DNA of 8,040 bases from Propionibacteriaceae bacterium (GCA_003153855.1 PMBM01000039.1:9809-17848); one strand, 5' to 3'; shown: positions 1 to 7,045, numbered from the stretch's first letter. Numbers and translations are program-made. Notes: a model not told the origin generated them from the letters alone.

Positions 1-1332
1 ACGGGCCACACCGTGCGGCTGCTGCAGCTGCCCGGGGAGTGGACCACCTTCCTCGACGACGGCCGCGGAGACGCGTCGTGCCTGGGCCCGATGTCGGGGC
101 TGGAGAAGACCCGCGCGACGTACGCAGCGGCGGTCGACGCCCTGGGCGACCCCGCACGTACCCGTCTGGTCCTGGTCGCTCGTCCGGAGACCAGCAGCCT
201 GGCGGAAGCGGCACGTACGAGCAACGAGCTCGTCAGCAGCGGCATCAGGGCCACACATCTGGTCGTCAACGGGCTGATGCCCGAGGAGGCGCGCCCCGAC
301 CCGCTGGCCGATGCGGTGCGCAGACGCGAGTCGGCAGCACTGCACGGGCTGCCCCTGGAGCTGACCACACTGCAGGTCGACCGCGTGCCGCTCGCCGACC
401 ACAACGTGGTGGGCGTCGCTGCCCTGCGAGGCCTGCTCACCACCGCGCCGCAGCCGAGCGCCCAGGAGGACGTCAGCAACCACGACGGAGGGACACCGGC
501 GATTGCGGACCTCGCCGCGCTCGTCGACGAGCTGGCTGACCAGGACCACGGCCTGGTCATGTGCATGGGCAAGGGAGGCGTCGGAAAGACCACGATTGCC
601 GCCGCGATCGCGACTGCACTCGCCGATCGTGGCAAGAGCGTGCACCTGACCACCACGGACCCGGCAGCTCACCTGGCCGACACCTTGGGCAGCGACACGC
701 ACACGCTCACGGTCTCCCGGATAGACCCCGACCAGGCGACCCAGGACTATCGGGACCACGTGATGGCCAGCAAGGGCGCCAAGCTCGACGCTGCCGGCAG
801 GGCCGCCCTCGAGGAGGATCTGCGCTCCCCGTGCACCGAGGAGGTCGCCGTGTTCCAGGCGTTCTCCCGCGCCGTGTCCGAAGCGGGACGCCGCTTCGTC
901 GTCATGGACACCGCACCGACGGGCCACACGCTGCTCCTCATGGACGCCACCGGCTCGTACCACCGCGACGTCGCCCGCAACCTGGCCCCCGGCATGCACT
1001 TCACCACCCCGATGATGCGGCTGCAGGACCCCGACTACACGAAAGTGATCCTCGTCACGTTGCCCGAGACCACTCCCGTGCTCGAGGCCCGGCAGCTGCA
1101 GGACGACCTCGAGCGCGCCGGCATCCACCCGTGGGCCTGGGTGGTCAACCAGGCCATCACCGGCACCGGCACCCAGAGCCCCCTGCTGATCACGCGCGCA
1201 CTCCACGAGACCGGTCAGCTCGCCGCCGTCAGCGAGCAGAGCGCCCGCGTCGCCCTCGTACCGCTCCAACAGAACCCTCCCGTGGGCCACGAGCACCTGC
1301 TGAGCCTCACACGGTCCCTGGCGCATGCGTGA
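1..1332 (+). CDS. arsA: Arsenical pump-driving ATPase ArsA, 5'-truncated by window edge
   Basis: ArsA is the cytosolic ATPase that binds As(III)/Sb(III) and energises an ArsB or Acr3 efflux protein. The frame is open from base 1, so the gene starts left of the window; the GTG at 13 is internal. The protein has two homologous halves. The window opens inside the first, at the TGHT of its DTAPTGHT signature, so the first P-loop and first metal-site cysteine are missing. Visible are ASCLGPM (Cys codon 79-81), the linker, and the second P-loop GKGGVGKTT (568-594). Next come LRSPCTEE (Cys codon 832-834) and DTAPTGHT (907-930). The Cys and His of these motifs match the metalloid-site residues Cys172, Cys422, His148 and His453 of E. 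coli R773 ArsA. The second half is intact to the TGA at 1330. The 443 visible residues, against a family length near 580-590, imply about 140 missing. The 3' end overlaps arsR. Identity is very secure. Confidence 0.96.
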   Translation, partial: TGHTVRLLQLPGEWTTFLDDGRGDASCLGPMSGLEKTRATYAAAVDALGDPARTRLVLVARPETSSLAEAARTSNELVSSGIRATHLVVNGLMPEEARPDPLADAVRRRESAALHGLPLELTTLQVDRVPLADHNVVGVAALRGLLTTAPQPSAQEDVSNHDGGTPAIADLAALVDELADQDHGLVMCMGKGGVGKTTIAAAIATALADRGKSVHLTTTDPAAHLADTLGSDTHTLTVSRIDPDQATQDYRDHVMASKGAKLDAAGRAALEEDLRSPCTEEVAVFQAFSRAVSEAGRRFVVMDTAPTGHTLLLMDATGSYHRDVARNLAPGMHFTTPMMRLQDPDYTKVILVTLPETTPVLEARQLQDDLERAGIHPWAWVVNQAITGTGTQSPLLITRALHETGQLAAVSEQSARVALVPLQQNPPVGHEHLLSLTRSLAHA

Positions 1333-1759
1333 CATGAGCGCCACATCGACACCCGCAGGTGCGTCCGAACGGTCACACCCCATGGCCCTGCCGATCGCGC
1401 CGCAGTCAGACACCTGCAGCGATGCGGGCACCGAGCCTCTGATGCCGTACCCGCAAGCGACCGCCCTCGCTGACACCCTCAAAGCGATCGCCGATCCCAC
1501 CAGAGTGCGGTTGCTGGACCACCTCGCGTCCGTCCCCGGGGGCACTGTGTGCGCCTGCCACCTCCCGGGGCAGCTCGGCATCAGCCAACCCACGCTCAGC
1601 CACCACCTCAAGAAGCTCGTGGCTGCAGGCATCCTCACGCGCGAACAGCGCGGACGCTGGGCCCACTACACCGTCGTCCCCGCCGCGCTCGAAGGGGTCA
1701 GGGCCTTCATCACGGCAACCGGGGCTCCGTCCGACATCCCGAGAGCGCCTCGGAACTGA
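1325..1759 (+). CDS. arsR: ArsR/SmtB-family arsenic-responsive repressor
   Basis: This is a winged-helix metalloregulator that should repress the ars operon until As(III)/Sb(III) binds. Residues about 45-130 form the ArsR fold: ALADTLKAIADPTRVRLLDHL, then VCACHL (Cys76, Cys78), then the recognition helix ISQPTLSHHLKKL and the wing REQRGRWAHYTV. The CxC at the start of the recognition-helix region matches the CVC arsenite site of E. coli ArsR. Cys31 in the N-terminal arm is a candidate third ligand (inference). At 144 aa it is longer than the usual 110-120 because of a low-complexity N-terminal arm. The start is uncertain: ATG 1325 overlaps arsA by 8 nt, ATG 1334 follows the arsA stop, and ATG 1382 and 1442 are also in frame. 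None has a clear Shine-Dalgarno sequence, so translational coupling to arsA is likely. Its operator should lie upstream of the operon, outside the window. Confidence 0.92.
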   Translation: MRDMSATSTPAGASERSHPMALPIAPQSDTCSDAGTEPLMPYPQATALADTLKAIADPTRVRLLDHLASVPGGTVCACHLPGQLGISQPTLSHHLKKLVAAGILTREQRGRWAHYTVVPAALEGVRAFITATGAPSDIPRAPRN

Positions 1760-1768
1760 GTTGCCAGA

Positions 1769-1799
1769 GCGCCGGAGCAGCCGTCCGCTGCGTCAGCGC
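1769..1799. terminator. Imperfect hairpin at the arsR/SDR convergent junction
   Basis: The 33-nt gap between the convergent arsR and SDR stop codons can fold. An inner 5-bp stem GCAGC (1777-1781) pairs with GCTGC (1787-1791) around a 5-nt loop. A 4-bp outer stem GCGC/GCGC (1769-1772 and 1796-1799) is separated from it by two G-C/G-U pairs and two mismatches. There is no T-tract on either strand. High-GC actinobacteria often use such terminators, but the imperfect stem makes this tentative. Confidence 0.3.
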
Positions 1800-2653
1800 C
1801 AGGAGTACTGCGGGTCGTACCCGAGGACGCGGCGAGCCTTGTCGATCGACAGCAACGTGTCGTGGTCACCGAGGTCGCGCGTGACGGGCACGCCGGGGAA
1901 GGCCTCGGCGACCAGCTCGGCGTTCGGCCGTGACATCACGGTGTCGGCCGCGGCGATGATGAAGCGGTCGAAGCCCGCGGTGTCCAGCTCGAGGGCTCTG
2001 AGTACGGCCTGTGCTCCATCGCGTCCGTCGATGTAGCCCCACAGGTTCCACTTGCGCAGGGTCGGGTCCGCGTCGAAGGAAGGGAACTCCGCGTAGTCCT
2101 CGGGGTTCTTCACGTTGGAGAAGCGCAGCGCGATGATCTTGAGCGTCGGGTCCCAGCGCACCAGCTCGATCGCCATCTGCTCCTCGAGGTGCTTCACCAG
2201 CGAGTACATGCTCTCGGGTCGTGCCGGGTAGTCCTCGTCGACCGGGATGTACGGCGGTGGCACGTCGAACGGCAGGCCGAGGACCGTCTCGCTCGACGCG
2301 TACACGACGTTCTTGATGCCGGCCCTGCGGGCAGCCTGGAAGACGTTGAACGTGCTGAGGATGTTGTTGTGGAACGTGGCGACGTCGCTGAGGATGCCGG
2401 GGGCCGGTATCGCAGCCAGGTGCACGAGGGCGTCGAACGCCGGCCTCGAGGCCTGGTCGGAGCCGGCCGCCGTGTCGTTCTCGCCGAACAGCGCGTCGAC
2501 CGTCTCGCCGTAGTTCGTCAGGTCGACCCGGAGGAAGCCCGGACCACGCGTCCCGGCCGCGTCGAGGTTGACGACGTCATGTCCGGCCTCGCGCAGGACC
2601 GCGACGACCGTGCGCCCCAGCTTCCCCGATCCACCGGTGACAGCGATCTTCAT
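1793..2653 (-). CDS. NAD(P)-dependent epimerase/dehydratase-type SDR
   Basis: This is a cytosolic extended-type short-chain dehydrogenase/reductase of 286 aa, a class that acts on nucleotide sugars, free sugars, uronates and related carbonyl compounds. MKIAVTGGSGKLGR at the N-terminus carries the Rossmann glycine pattern TGGSGKLG (residues 6-13). An acidic residue follows the second strand (VVNLDAAG), which suits NAD. HLAAIPAP is the usual substrate-side loop, VVYASSETVLG holds the catalytic Ser/Thr region (about 118-126), and Tyr150-x3-Lys154 (YSLVK) is the catalytic pair. A longer frame begins at ATG 2668, but AGGAG at 2661-2665 lies inside that extension. It sits 7 nt before ATG 2653 and 4 nt before ATG 2656, so 2653 is chosen. 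It follows the aldo/keto reductase after an 89-nt gap and probably shares its transcript. The family is secure, the substrate unknown; resemblance to uronate dehydrogenases and UDP-glucose-4-epimerase-like proteins is only general. Confidence 0.88.
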   Translation of the reverse strand: MKIAVTGGSGKLGRTVVAVLREAGHDVVNLDAAGTRGPGFLRVDLTNYGETVDALFGENDTAAGSDQASRPAFDALVHLAAIPAPGILSDVATFHNNILSTFNVFQAARRAGIKNVVYASSETVLGLPFDVPPPYIPVDEDYPARPESMYSLVKHLEEQMAIELVRWDPTLKIIALRFSNVKNPEDYAEFPSFDADPTLRKWNLWGYIDGRDGAQAVLRALELDTAGFDRFIIAAADTVMSRPNAELVAEAFPGVPVTRDLGDHDTLLSIDKARRVLGYDPQYSWR

Positions 2654-2660
2654 CATCTGG

Positions 2661-2665
2661 CTCCT
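2661..2665 (-). promoter_or_regulatory. Ribosome binding site deciding the SDR start
   Basis: The minus strand reads AGGAG here, followed by CCAG and two consecutive ATG codons (2656 and 2653). Spacing of 7 nt favours 2653, and its product begins directly with the Rossmann strand MKIAVTGG. The upstream in-frame ATG at 2668 is thereby disfavoured. Confidence 0.7.
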
Positions 2666-2742
2666 CATGACTTGTCTGGTCTGCGTTGTCTCGTGACCCG
2701 ATGCGGCCGGATACGCCTCCTACGCACGCGGTCAGCGGTACG

Positions 2743-3729
2743 TCACCACCTGTCGTGGACGTAGCCGCGGATGCCCGAGTCGTAGATGGCCTTGAGCGAC
2801 GCCAGGGTGGCCGTCCCAAGCGGGGGGACTGCAGCGGCTTCGGCATTCGCGCGCGCCTGTGCTCCGTTGCGTGCGCCGGGGATCGCCACGCTCACTCCGG
2901 GCTGGTCAAGGATCCACCGCAGCGCGAGCTGCGCGGTCGTCACTCCCGCCGGCGCCAGGGCGGCGACCTCGCGTGCAGCGGCGACTCCTACCTCGAAGGG
3001 GACACCCGAGAACGTCTCGCCGACGTCGAAGGCCGCGCCGGAGCGGTTGTACGTACGGTGGTCGTCCACCGCGAACGTCGTCGACTCGTCGTACTTGCCC
3101 GTCAGCATGCCGCTGGCCAGGGGTACCCGGGCGATGATGCCCACACCGGCCGCCGCGGCTGCCGGCAGGACCTGCTCGAGCGGCTTGCGCCGGAAGGCGT
3201 TGAGGATGATCTGTACGCTCGCCACGTGCGGCCGCGCGATGGCCGTCAGGGCCTCGTCGCAGGTCTCCACCGAGACCCCGTACGCGTTCATCCGGCCCTC
3301 CTCGACCATCGCGTCCAGCTCGTCGAACACCGCGTCGCTCGAGAAGACAGGTGTGGGCGGGCAGTGGAGCTGTACGAGGTCGAGCGTGTCCACGCCGAGG
3401 TTGCGGCGGCTGCGGTCGTTCCAGGCGCGCATGGCCTCCCCGGTGAAGGCCTCGGGTACGTGCGGGTCGGCGCGTCGCCCCATCTTGGTGGCGACCGTCA
3501 GACCGTCATCGGGGCGCTCGCGCAGCAGCCGACCGACGAGCCGCTCGCTCCGCCCGTCGCCGTACACGTCCGCGGTGTCCAGGAAGGTCACGCCGGCGTC
3601 CACCGCAGCGTGCAGCGTCGCGAGCGCGTCGTCCTCGCTCACCGCTCCCCAGTCCGCGCCGAGCTGCCAGCACCCCAGCCCGATGACCCCAACCTGACGA
3701 CCCGTACGACCCAGCTGTCTCGACTCCAT
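2743..3729 (-). CDS. Aldo/keto reductase
   Basis: This is a 328-aa cytosolic NAD(P)H-dependent oxidoreductase of the (beta/alpha)8 aldo/keto reductase superfamily, which interconverts aldehydes or ketones and alcohols. The opening MESRQLGRTG is typical. The full catalytic tetrad is visible: Asp51 and Tyr56 in FLDTADVYG, Lys82 in ATKMG and His122 in LVQLHCPP. The C-terminal half has RVPLASGMLTGKY and, near the end, SVAIPGARN, the usual cofactor-phosphate/adenine loop region. Length and ends are normal for single-domain members that resemble aryl-alcohol or aldose dehydrogenases. The ATG at 3729 is preceded by AGGG (3737-3740) at 7 nt. It is the first gene of a probable two-gene minus-strand unit with the SDR, which suggests consecutive carbonyl or sugar conversions (inference). 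It is divergent from cfa. The substrate cannot be told from sequence. Confidence 0.92.
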   Translation of the reverse strand: MESRQLGRTGRQVGVIGLGCWQLGADWGAVSEDDALATLHAAVDAGVTFLDTADVYGDGRSERLVGRLLRERPDDGLTVATKMGRRADPHVPEAFTGEAMRAWNDRSRRNLGVDTLDLVQLHCPPTPVFSSDAVFDELDAMVEEGRMNAYGVSVETCDEALTAIARPHVASVQIILNAFRRKPLEQVLPAAAAAGVGIIARVPLASGMLTGKYDESTTFAVDDHRTYNRSGAAFDVGETFSGVPFEVGVAAAREVAALAPAGVTTAQLALRWILDQPGVSVAIPGARNGAQARANAEAAAVPPLGTATLASLKAIYDSGIRGYVHDRW

Positions 3730-3749
3730 GCCCCGACCCTACGACGGCT

Positions 3750-3765
3750 GAGCGAGTCGTCGCTC
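3750..3765. repeat. 6-4-6 perfect inverted repeat upstream of AKR
   Basis: GAGCGA and TCGCTC flank a 4-nt spacer, giving a perfect 6-bp-arm palindrome that ends 20 nt upstream of the AKR start codon. It could be a repressor operator half-site pair or a 5'-UTR hairpin. In GC-rich DNA such a repeat can also arise by chance. Confidence 0.35.
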
Positions 3766-3907
3766 CACGGCTGTGCGGCGGGAGCGGGCTCCGGTCGCCC
3801 AGATCTCGCTCTGCGGCAGCCTCTGACGCGATTGCGACCCGTTCGGCTGTTCCATGGACGCCCGATCCGACGCAGGATGGAGGCAGCGATGTTGCTCTTC
3901 TGTGTCA

Positions 3908-3913
3908 GGGAGG
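3908..3913 (+). promoter_or_regulatory. Ribosome binding site deciding the cfa start
   Basis: GGGAGG lies 6 nt before ATG 3920 and directly abuts ATG 3914. The longer frame opening at ATG 3854 would put this site inside coding sequence, and its extra residues (MDARSDAGWRQ...) look like nothing in the family. The start at 3920 is therefore preferred. Confidence 0.75.
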
Positions 3914-3919
3914 ATGACC

Positions 3920-5197
3920 ATGCCACGTTCAACGACCATCAACCGGACGGTACCTCTGGAGGGCCTGGCAGGGACGCTCGCCTCTCTCCTCGGGGGTGAC
4001 CTACCGGTGGCGATCGAGGCGTACGACGGCAGTCATGCCGGTCCGTCGGACGCGCCGGCGACGCTCGTCGTACGGTCTCCGGACGCCGTCCGTCGGGTGC
4101 TCTCGTCGCCCGGCGAGCTCGGCATGGTGCGCGCCTATGTTGCGGGCGACGTCGACCTGGACGGGGACATCTACGCCGCCCTCGGCGCCGTGCGCGACCA
4201 GGTGGGCGACGTGTTCCGCCGGCCGGAGTCGTGGGGCACGCTGGCCCGTCTGGTGCGGGGGACCGGTGGGCTTCGCCGTCCGCCCGAGCCACCCCCGGAG
4301 GAGATCCGGCTGCACGGGCGTCTGCACAGCCGCTCCCGGGACGCCGCGGCGATCGCCCACCACTACGACGTGTCGGGGGACTTCTACCGCTTGGTCCTCG
4401 GCCCGACGATGACGTACTCCTGCGCGGTGTGGGACGACCCGTCGGTAGGGCTGGACGCTGCCCAGGAGGCGAAGTACGACCTGATCTGCCGCAAGCTCGG
4501 CCTCGTACCGGGCATGCGGCTGCTCGACGTCGGCTGCGGCTGGGGCGGCATGGCCATGTACGCGGCGCGCCACTACGGCGTACGAACCGTCGGCGTCACC
4601 CTGTCCCGCGAGCAGGCGGCGCTCGCTCGTCAACGGGTCGCGGAGGCGGGTCTCGCCGACCAGGTGGAGATCCGCCTGTCGGACTACCGCGAGGTCGACG
4701 ACGGCCCGTACGAGGCGATCAGCTCGATCGGCATGTTCGAGCACGTGGGCGAAGGCCAGCTGGGCACGTACTTCTCCCGCATGTACGAGCTGTTGGCGCC
4801 CCAGGGCCGCCTGCTCAACCACGGCATCAGCCGCCCCGCCTGGATCGGTCGGATCAAGCGCAACAGCTTCCTGCCGAGGTACGTCTTCCCCGACGGCGAG
4901 CTCGAGGAGATCGGCACCGTCGTCTCCTCCATCCAGCACGCCGGGCTCGAGGTCCGCCACGTCGAGGACCTGCGCGAGCACTACGCGCTGACCCTGCGTG
5001 CGTGGGTGCGCAACCTCGAGCACAGCTACGCCGAGGCTGTACGGCTCGCCGGCGAGGGCCGCGCGCGGGTGTGGCGTCTGTACCTGGCCGGGTGCGCCCT
5101 GGGCTTCGAAGCCGGCGAGATCGAGATCCATCAGACTCTCGCGGTGAAGGCCACTGGAGGTTCCAGTGGAATGCCGTGGCGACCGGATTGGGACTAG
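3920..5197 (+). CDS. cfa: Cyclopropane-fatty-acyl-phospholipid synthase
   Basis: This is a SAM-dependent methyltransferase that adds a methylene group across cis double bonds of phospholipid acyl chains (or makes a related methyl-branched product), at the inner membrane face. The protein is 425 aa. Residues about 1-130 form the N-terminal lipid-associated domain; the methyltransferase fold begins near 140 (IAHHYDVSGDFYRLVLG). The SAM motif LLDVGCGWGG is at 201-210. By motif alignment with E. coli Cfa, the bicarbonate-site residues are all present: Cys168 (YSCAVW), Glu274 (GMFEHVG), His301 with Ile303 (NHGIS) and Tyr355 (HYALTLRAW). The C-terminal CALGFEAGEIEIHQTL is also typical. It has a good ribosome binding site at 3908-3913 and looks monocistronic, ending at TAG 5195 against a palindrome shared with the convergent ABC operon. 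The family also includes mycolic-acid cyclopropane synthases and fatty-acid methyltransferases, so the exact product is less sure than the chemistry. Confidence 0.93.
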   Translation: MPRSTTINRTVPLEGLAGTLASLLGGDLPVAIEAYDGSHAGPSDAPATLVVRSPDAVRRVLSSPGELGMVRAYVAGDVDLDGDIYAALGAVRDQVGDVFRRPESWGTLARLVRGTGGLRRPPEPPPEEIRLHGRLHSRSRDAAAIAHHYDVSGDFYRLVLGPTMTYSCAVWDDPSVGLDAAQEAKYDLICRKLGLVPGMRLLDVGCGWGGMAMYAARHYGVRTVGVTLSREQAALARQRVAEAGLADQVEIRLSDYREVDDGPYEAISSIGMFEHVGEGQLGTYFSRMYELLAPQGRLLNHGISRPAWIGRIKRNSFLPRYVFPDGELEEIGTVVSSIQHAGLEVRHVEDLREHYALTLRAWVRNLEHSYAEAVRLAGEGRARVWRLYLAGCALGFEAGEIEIHQTLAVKATGGSSGMPWRPDWD

Positions 5198-5211
5198 CCT
5201 CGCCGGCTGCC

Positions 5212-5235
5212 CTGAGGGCCCCCAGGGGCCCTCAG
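5212..5235. terminator. Bidirectional hairpin between cfa and ABC permease
   Basis: CTGAGGGCC (5212-5220) and GGCCCTCAG (5227-5235) are perfect inverted repeats with a 6-nt loop, giving a 9-bp stem with seven G-C pairs. The hairpin lies 15 nt after the cfa stop and its right arm contains the permease stop codon (5232-5234). No T-tract follows on either strand, which is common for actinobacterial terminators. Its position between convergent genes supports termination in both directions. Confidence 0.72.
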
Positions 5236-6122
5236 TCCTGTGGGGACTCCTTCACCCGGGCCACCAGCTGGGTCGGGTTCACGAACTTCAGGGCAACCAG
5301 CAGGATGACCAGCATCATCAGCATGTACATGACCGCCATGGCGTCCACGGACTGCTGGGCCCGGATGCCGGCCGCGTTCATGGAGTTGAACAACGCCACC
5401 ACGATGGTCTGGGAGCTGTTGCCACTGGTGAGGAAGGTCAGTTCGAACATGCCCACCGTACGGACCAGCACCAGGATGCCCGCCGCCAGCATGCCGGGCA
5501 CCAGCAGCGGCATGAGGATGCGCCGGAAGATGACGCCGGTACCGGCACCGCACATGCGGGCGGCGTTCTCCAGCGAGGGGTCCAGCTGTTCCATGAACGG
5601 GGTCATCGTCATGATGACGAACGGTACCGAGGGCACGAGGTTCGCGAGGATGACGCCAGACATGTTGCCGGCCAGCCCGAAGCGGTACAACGCGGTGGCG
5701 AGCGGGATGCCGTAGGTGATGGGTGGAACCATGATCGGCAGCAGGAACAACAGGTTCAACAAGCCCTTGCCCGGGAAGTTCTTCCGAGCCAGCACATAGC
5801 TTGCCGGCACACCGATCAGCAGTGAGATGAGCAGGACCGCTCCCGTCACCTCCAGGGTCACCAGGAACACCTGGCTGAGGTTGAACTGCGTCCAGGCATC
5901 GCCGTACCACTGGGTGGTGAAGCCCTGCGGCCACCACGAGTTGAACCACGTGCGGCCGAAGGAGTTGACCAGGACAGAGCCGACCGTCCCCATGAGGAAG
6001 ATCATGAAGGCGATCACCCCGCCCCACACGACCCACTGGGTCGGCGTGGCCACAATCCTCGGTGTGCGGCGGCCTGGCTTGACGCTCTCGACCCCGGGGT
6101 CGCTGACCGAAATGCTGCTCAT
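5232..6122 (-). CDS. ABC importer permease, PotC-like second subunit
   Basis: This is a 296-aa inner-membrane permease of a type I ABC importer (binding-protein-dependent transport inner-membrane family). About six hydrophobic segments are visible, near 30-52, 84-112, 120-141, 153-174, 210-232 and 265-284. Between the fourth and fifth lies the EAA coupling loop, ENAARMCGAGTGVIFRRI followed by LMPLLVPG (185-210), which docks on the ATPase. The N-terminal 25 residues are hydrophilic and cytosolic. The frame stays open further upstream, but MSSISVSD at ATG 6122 has AGGAGG (6132-6137) 9 nt upstream and overlaps the preceding permease stop as ATGA, so this start is preferred. Gene order matches PotC, SfuB/FbpB-half or ugp-type systems; the substrate is not determined. 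It is the last gene of the unit and its stop lies in the terminator stem. Confidence 0.92.
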   Translation of the reverse strand: MSSISVSDPGVESVKPGRRTPRIVATPTQWVVWGGVIAFMIFLMGTVGSVLVNSFGRTWFNSWWPQGFTTQWYGDAWTQFNLSQVFLVTLEVTGAVLLISLLIGVPASYVLARKNFPGKGLLNLLFLLPIMVPPITYGIPLATALYRFGLAGNMSGVILANLVPSVPFVIMTMTPFMEQLDPSLENAARMCGAGTGVIFRRILMPLLVPGMLAAGILVLVRTVGMFELTFLTSGNSSQTIVVALFNSMNAAGIRAQQSVDAMAVMYMLMMLVILLVALKFVNPTQLVARVKESPQD

Positions 6123-7045
6123 GCGCCCTTGCCTCCTGTCGTTCCGATGTAGAACGTGCGCCGCAGGGCCTGCACGGCCGCGATCACCAGCAGCTCGACC
6201 GCACCCATGACCATCGCGATCGCGGAGGCGTAGTTGTAGTTGTAGTACGTGTAGGCCTGTTCGTACGCCGCGATCGCAATGACATGTTCTTCGCCATGAG
6301 GGTTGCCCAACATCATCGCCGAGGGGAAGACACTGAAGGCCATCACGAACGCCAGGCTGAATGTGGTGGCAAGGCCGGGAGCCAGCAGCGGCAGAGTGAT
6401 CCGCATGAACCGCTGCCAGGGCGAGGCCCCCAGGGTGGACGCCGCACGCTCCAACGTCGGGTCGATGCCCGAGGTGTAGCTCAGGATCAGCAGGAACGCG
6501 AAGGGGAACCCACTCAGGATCAGCGAGAGGAACACGCCCCAGTAGTTGTACGTGAGCTTGAGCGGGGCGTCGATCACGTGAATCAGCATGAGGAAGCGGT
6601 TCAGCCACCCGGCGTTGCCCAGGAAGTTGAGCAGGCCTTCCGCGGTCAACACCGTGCCCAGCGTGATCGGCACGACGAGCATGGTCGTGACGGCCCGCTT
6701 ACCCGGGAACCGGCCCCTCATCCAGTACGCGAAAGGCACCGAGGCGAGCGTGTTGAACAACGTCGCCGGGATGGCCAACCGCAGCGTCAGCCAGATCGTG
6801 CTGCTGTAGTAGGAGTCGGCGAAGAACTTGGCGTAGTTGCTGAAGATTCCGGTATCGCCCGCGTTAGGTGTGAGAGACAGACTCAGACCGTAGAGGAACG
6901 GATAGACGAAGAGGGCGACCACGAAGATGACTGCGGGCAGCAACAGCCACAGTGTCCGGTCGATGCCCCGATCGGCCATCCGGTGCCGCCAGGCACCCCG
7001 CGGCTCGGCGGGGACCGCTGTGGCTGGCAGCGCGCCCGCCGACAT
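6119..7045 (-). CDS. ABC importer permease, PotB-like first subunit
   Basis: This is a 308-aa inner-membrane permease that pairs with the following permease. A charged N-terminal tail (1-30) precedes the first helix LWLLLPAVIFVVALFVYPF, a classic PotB/UgpA-type opening. Further hydrophobic segments lie near 82-107, 118-140, 167-192, 224-247 and 273-294. The EAA loop is ERAASTLGASPWQRFMRI followed by TLPLLAPG (199-224). A tyrosine-rich stretch, AYTYYNYNYAS (264-274), precedes the last helix. The ATG at 7045 overlaps the ATPase stop as TGATG, and GGGAGGGG (7053-7060) lies 7 nt upstream. Its own TGA overlaps the next start as ATGA. This tight coupling fits equal synthesis of a heterodimeric pore. 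The substrate is unknown; polyamine, Fe(III), thiamine or phosphonate-type solutes are all handled by this group. Confidence 0.92.
   Translation of the reverse strand: MSAGALPATAVPAEPRGAWRHRMADRGIDRTLWLLLPAVIFVVALFVYPFLYGLSLSLTPNAGDTGIFSNYAKFFADSYYSSTIWLTLRLAIPATLFNTLASVPFAYWMRGRFPGKRAVTTMLVVPITLGTVLTAEGLLNFLGNAGWLNRFLMLIHVIDAPLKLTYNYWGVFLSLILSGFPFAFLLILSYTSGIDPTLERAASTLGASPWQRFMRITLPLLAPGLATTFSLAFVMAFSVFPSAMMLGNPHGEEHVIAIAAYEQAYTYYNYNYASAIAMVMGAVELLVIAAVQALRRTFYIGTTGGKGA

Larger units (their letters stand above)
3730..3919. promoter_or_regulatory. Divergent intergenic region between AKR and cfa
   Basis: These 190 nt separate two divergent start codons and must hold or adjoin both promoters. 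I see no convincing -35/-10 pair on either strand; TA dinucleotides are almost absent. It contains the palindromes GAGCGA-n4-TCGCTC (3750-3765) and GGAGC-gg-GCTCC (3781-3792), both near the AKR start, and the cfa Shine-Dalgarno at its right end. The assignment as regulatory DNA rests on gene orientation. Confidence 0.45.

Noticed and set aside
13..15. GTG at 13 as the start of arsA
   Set aside because: The frame is open to base 1 and encodes the TGHT of the conserved DTAPTGHT motif just before it, so the gene is cut by the window edge.
3854..3919. 22-residue N-terminal extension of Cfa from ATG 3854
   Set aside because: The strong Shine-Dalgarno GGGAGG lies inside it, 6 nt before ATG 3920, and the extra residues do not resemble the family.
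2686..3999. Long plus-strand open frames (437 and 303 codons) across the aldo/keto reductase
   Set aside because: They are antisense to a gene with a complete catalytic tetrad, are rich in Arg/Pro/Ala/Ser, and show no domain pattern. Long antisense frames are expected in high-GC DNA.
4001..5131. 376-codon minus-strand open frame opposite cfa
   Set aside because: It is antisense to a well-supported Cfa and has no recognisable motif or ribosome binding site; it is a composition shadow.
4231..5715. 494-codon plus-strand frame spanning the cfa/permease junction
   Set aside because: It runs out of frame through cfa, through the terminator hairpin, then antisense to the permease. The protein changes character at the junction and matches no family.
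6123..6608. N-terminal extension of the second permease to an upstream start at 6608
   Set aside because: The extra residues are the out-of-frame translation of permease 1. The ATG at 6122 has AGGAGG upstream and an ATGA overlap, giving a normal-length permease.
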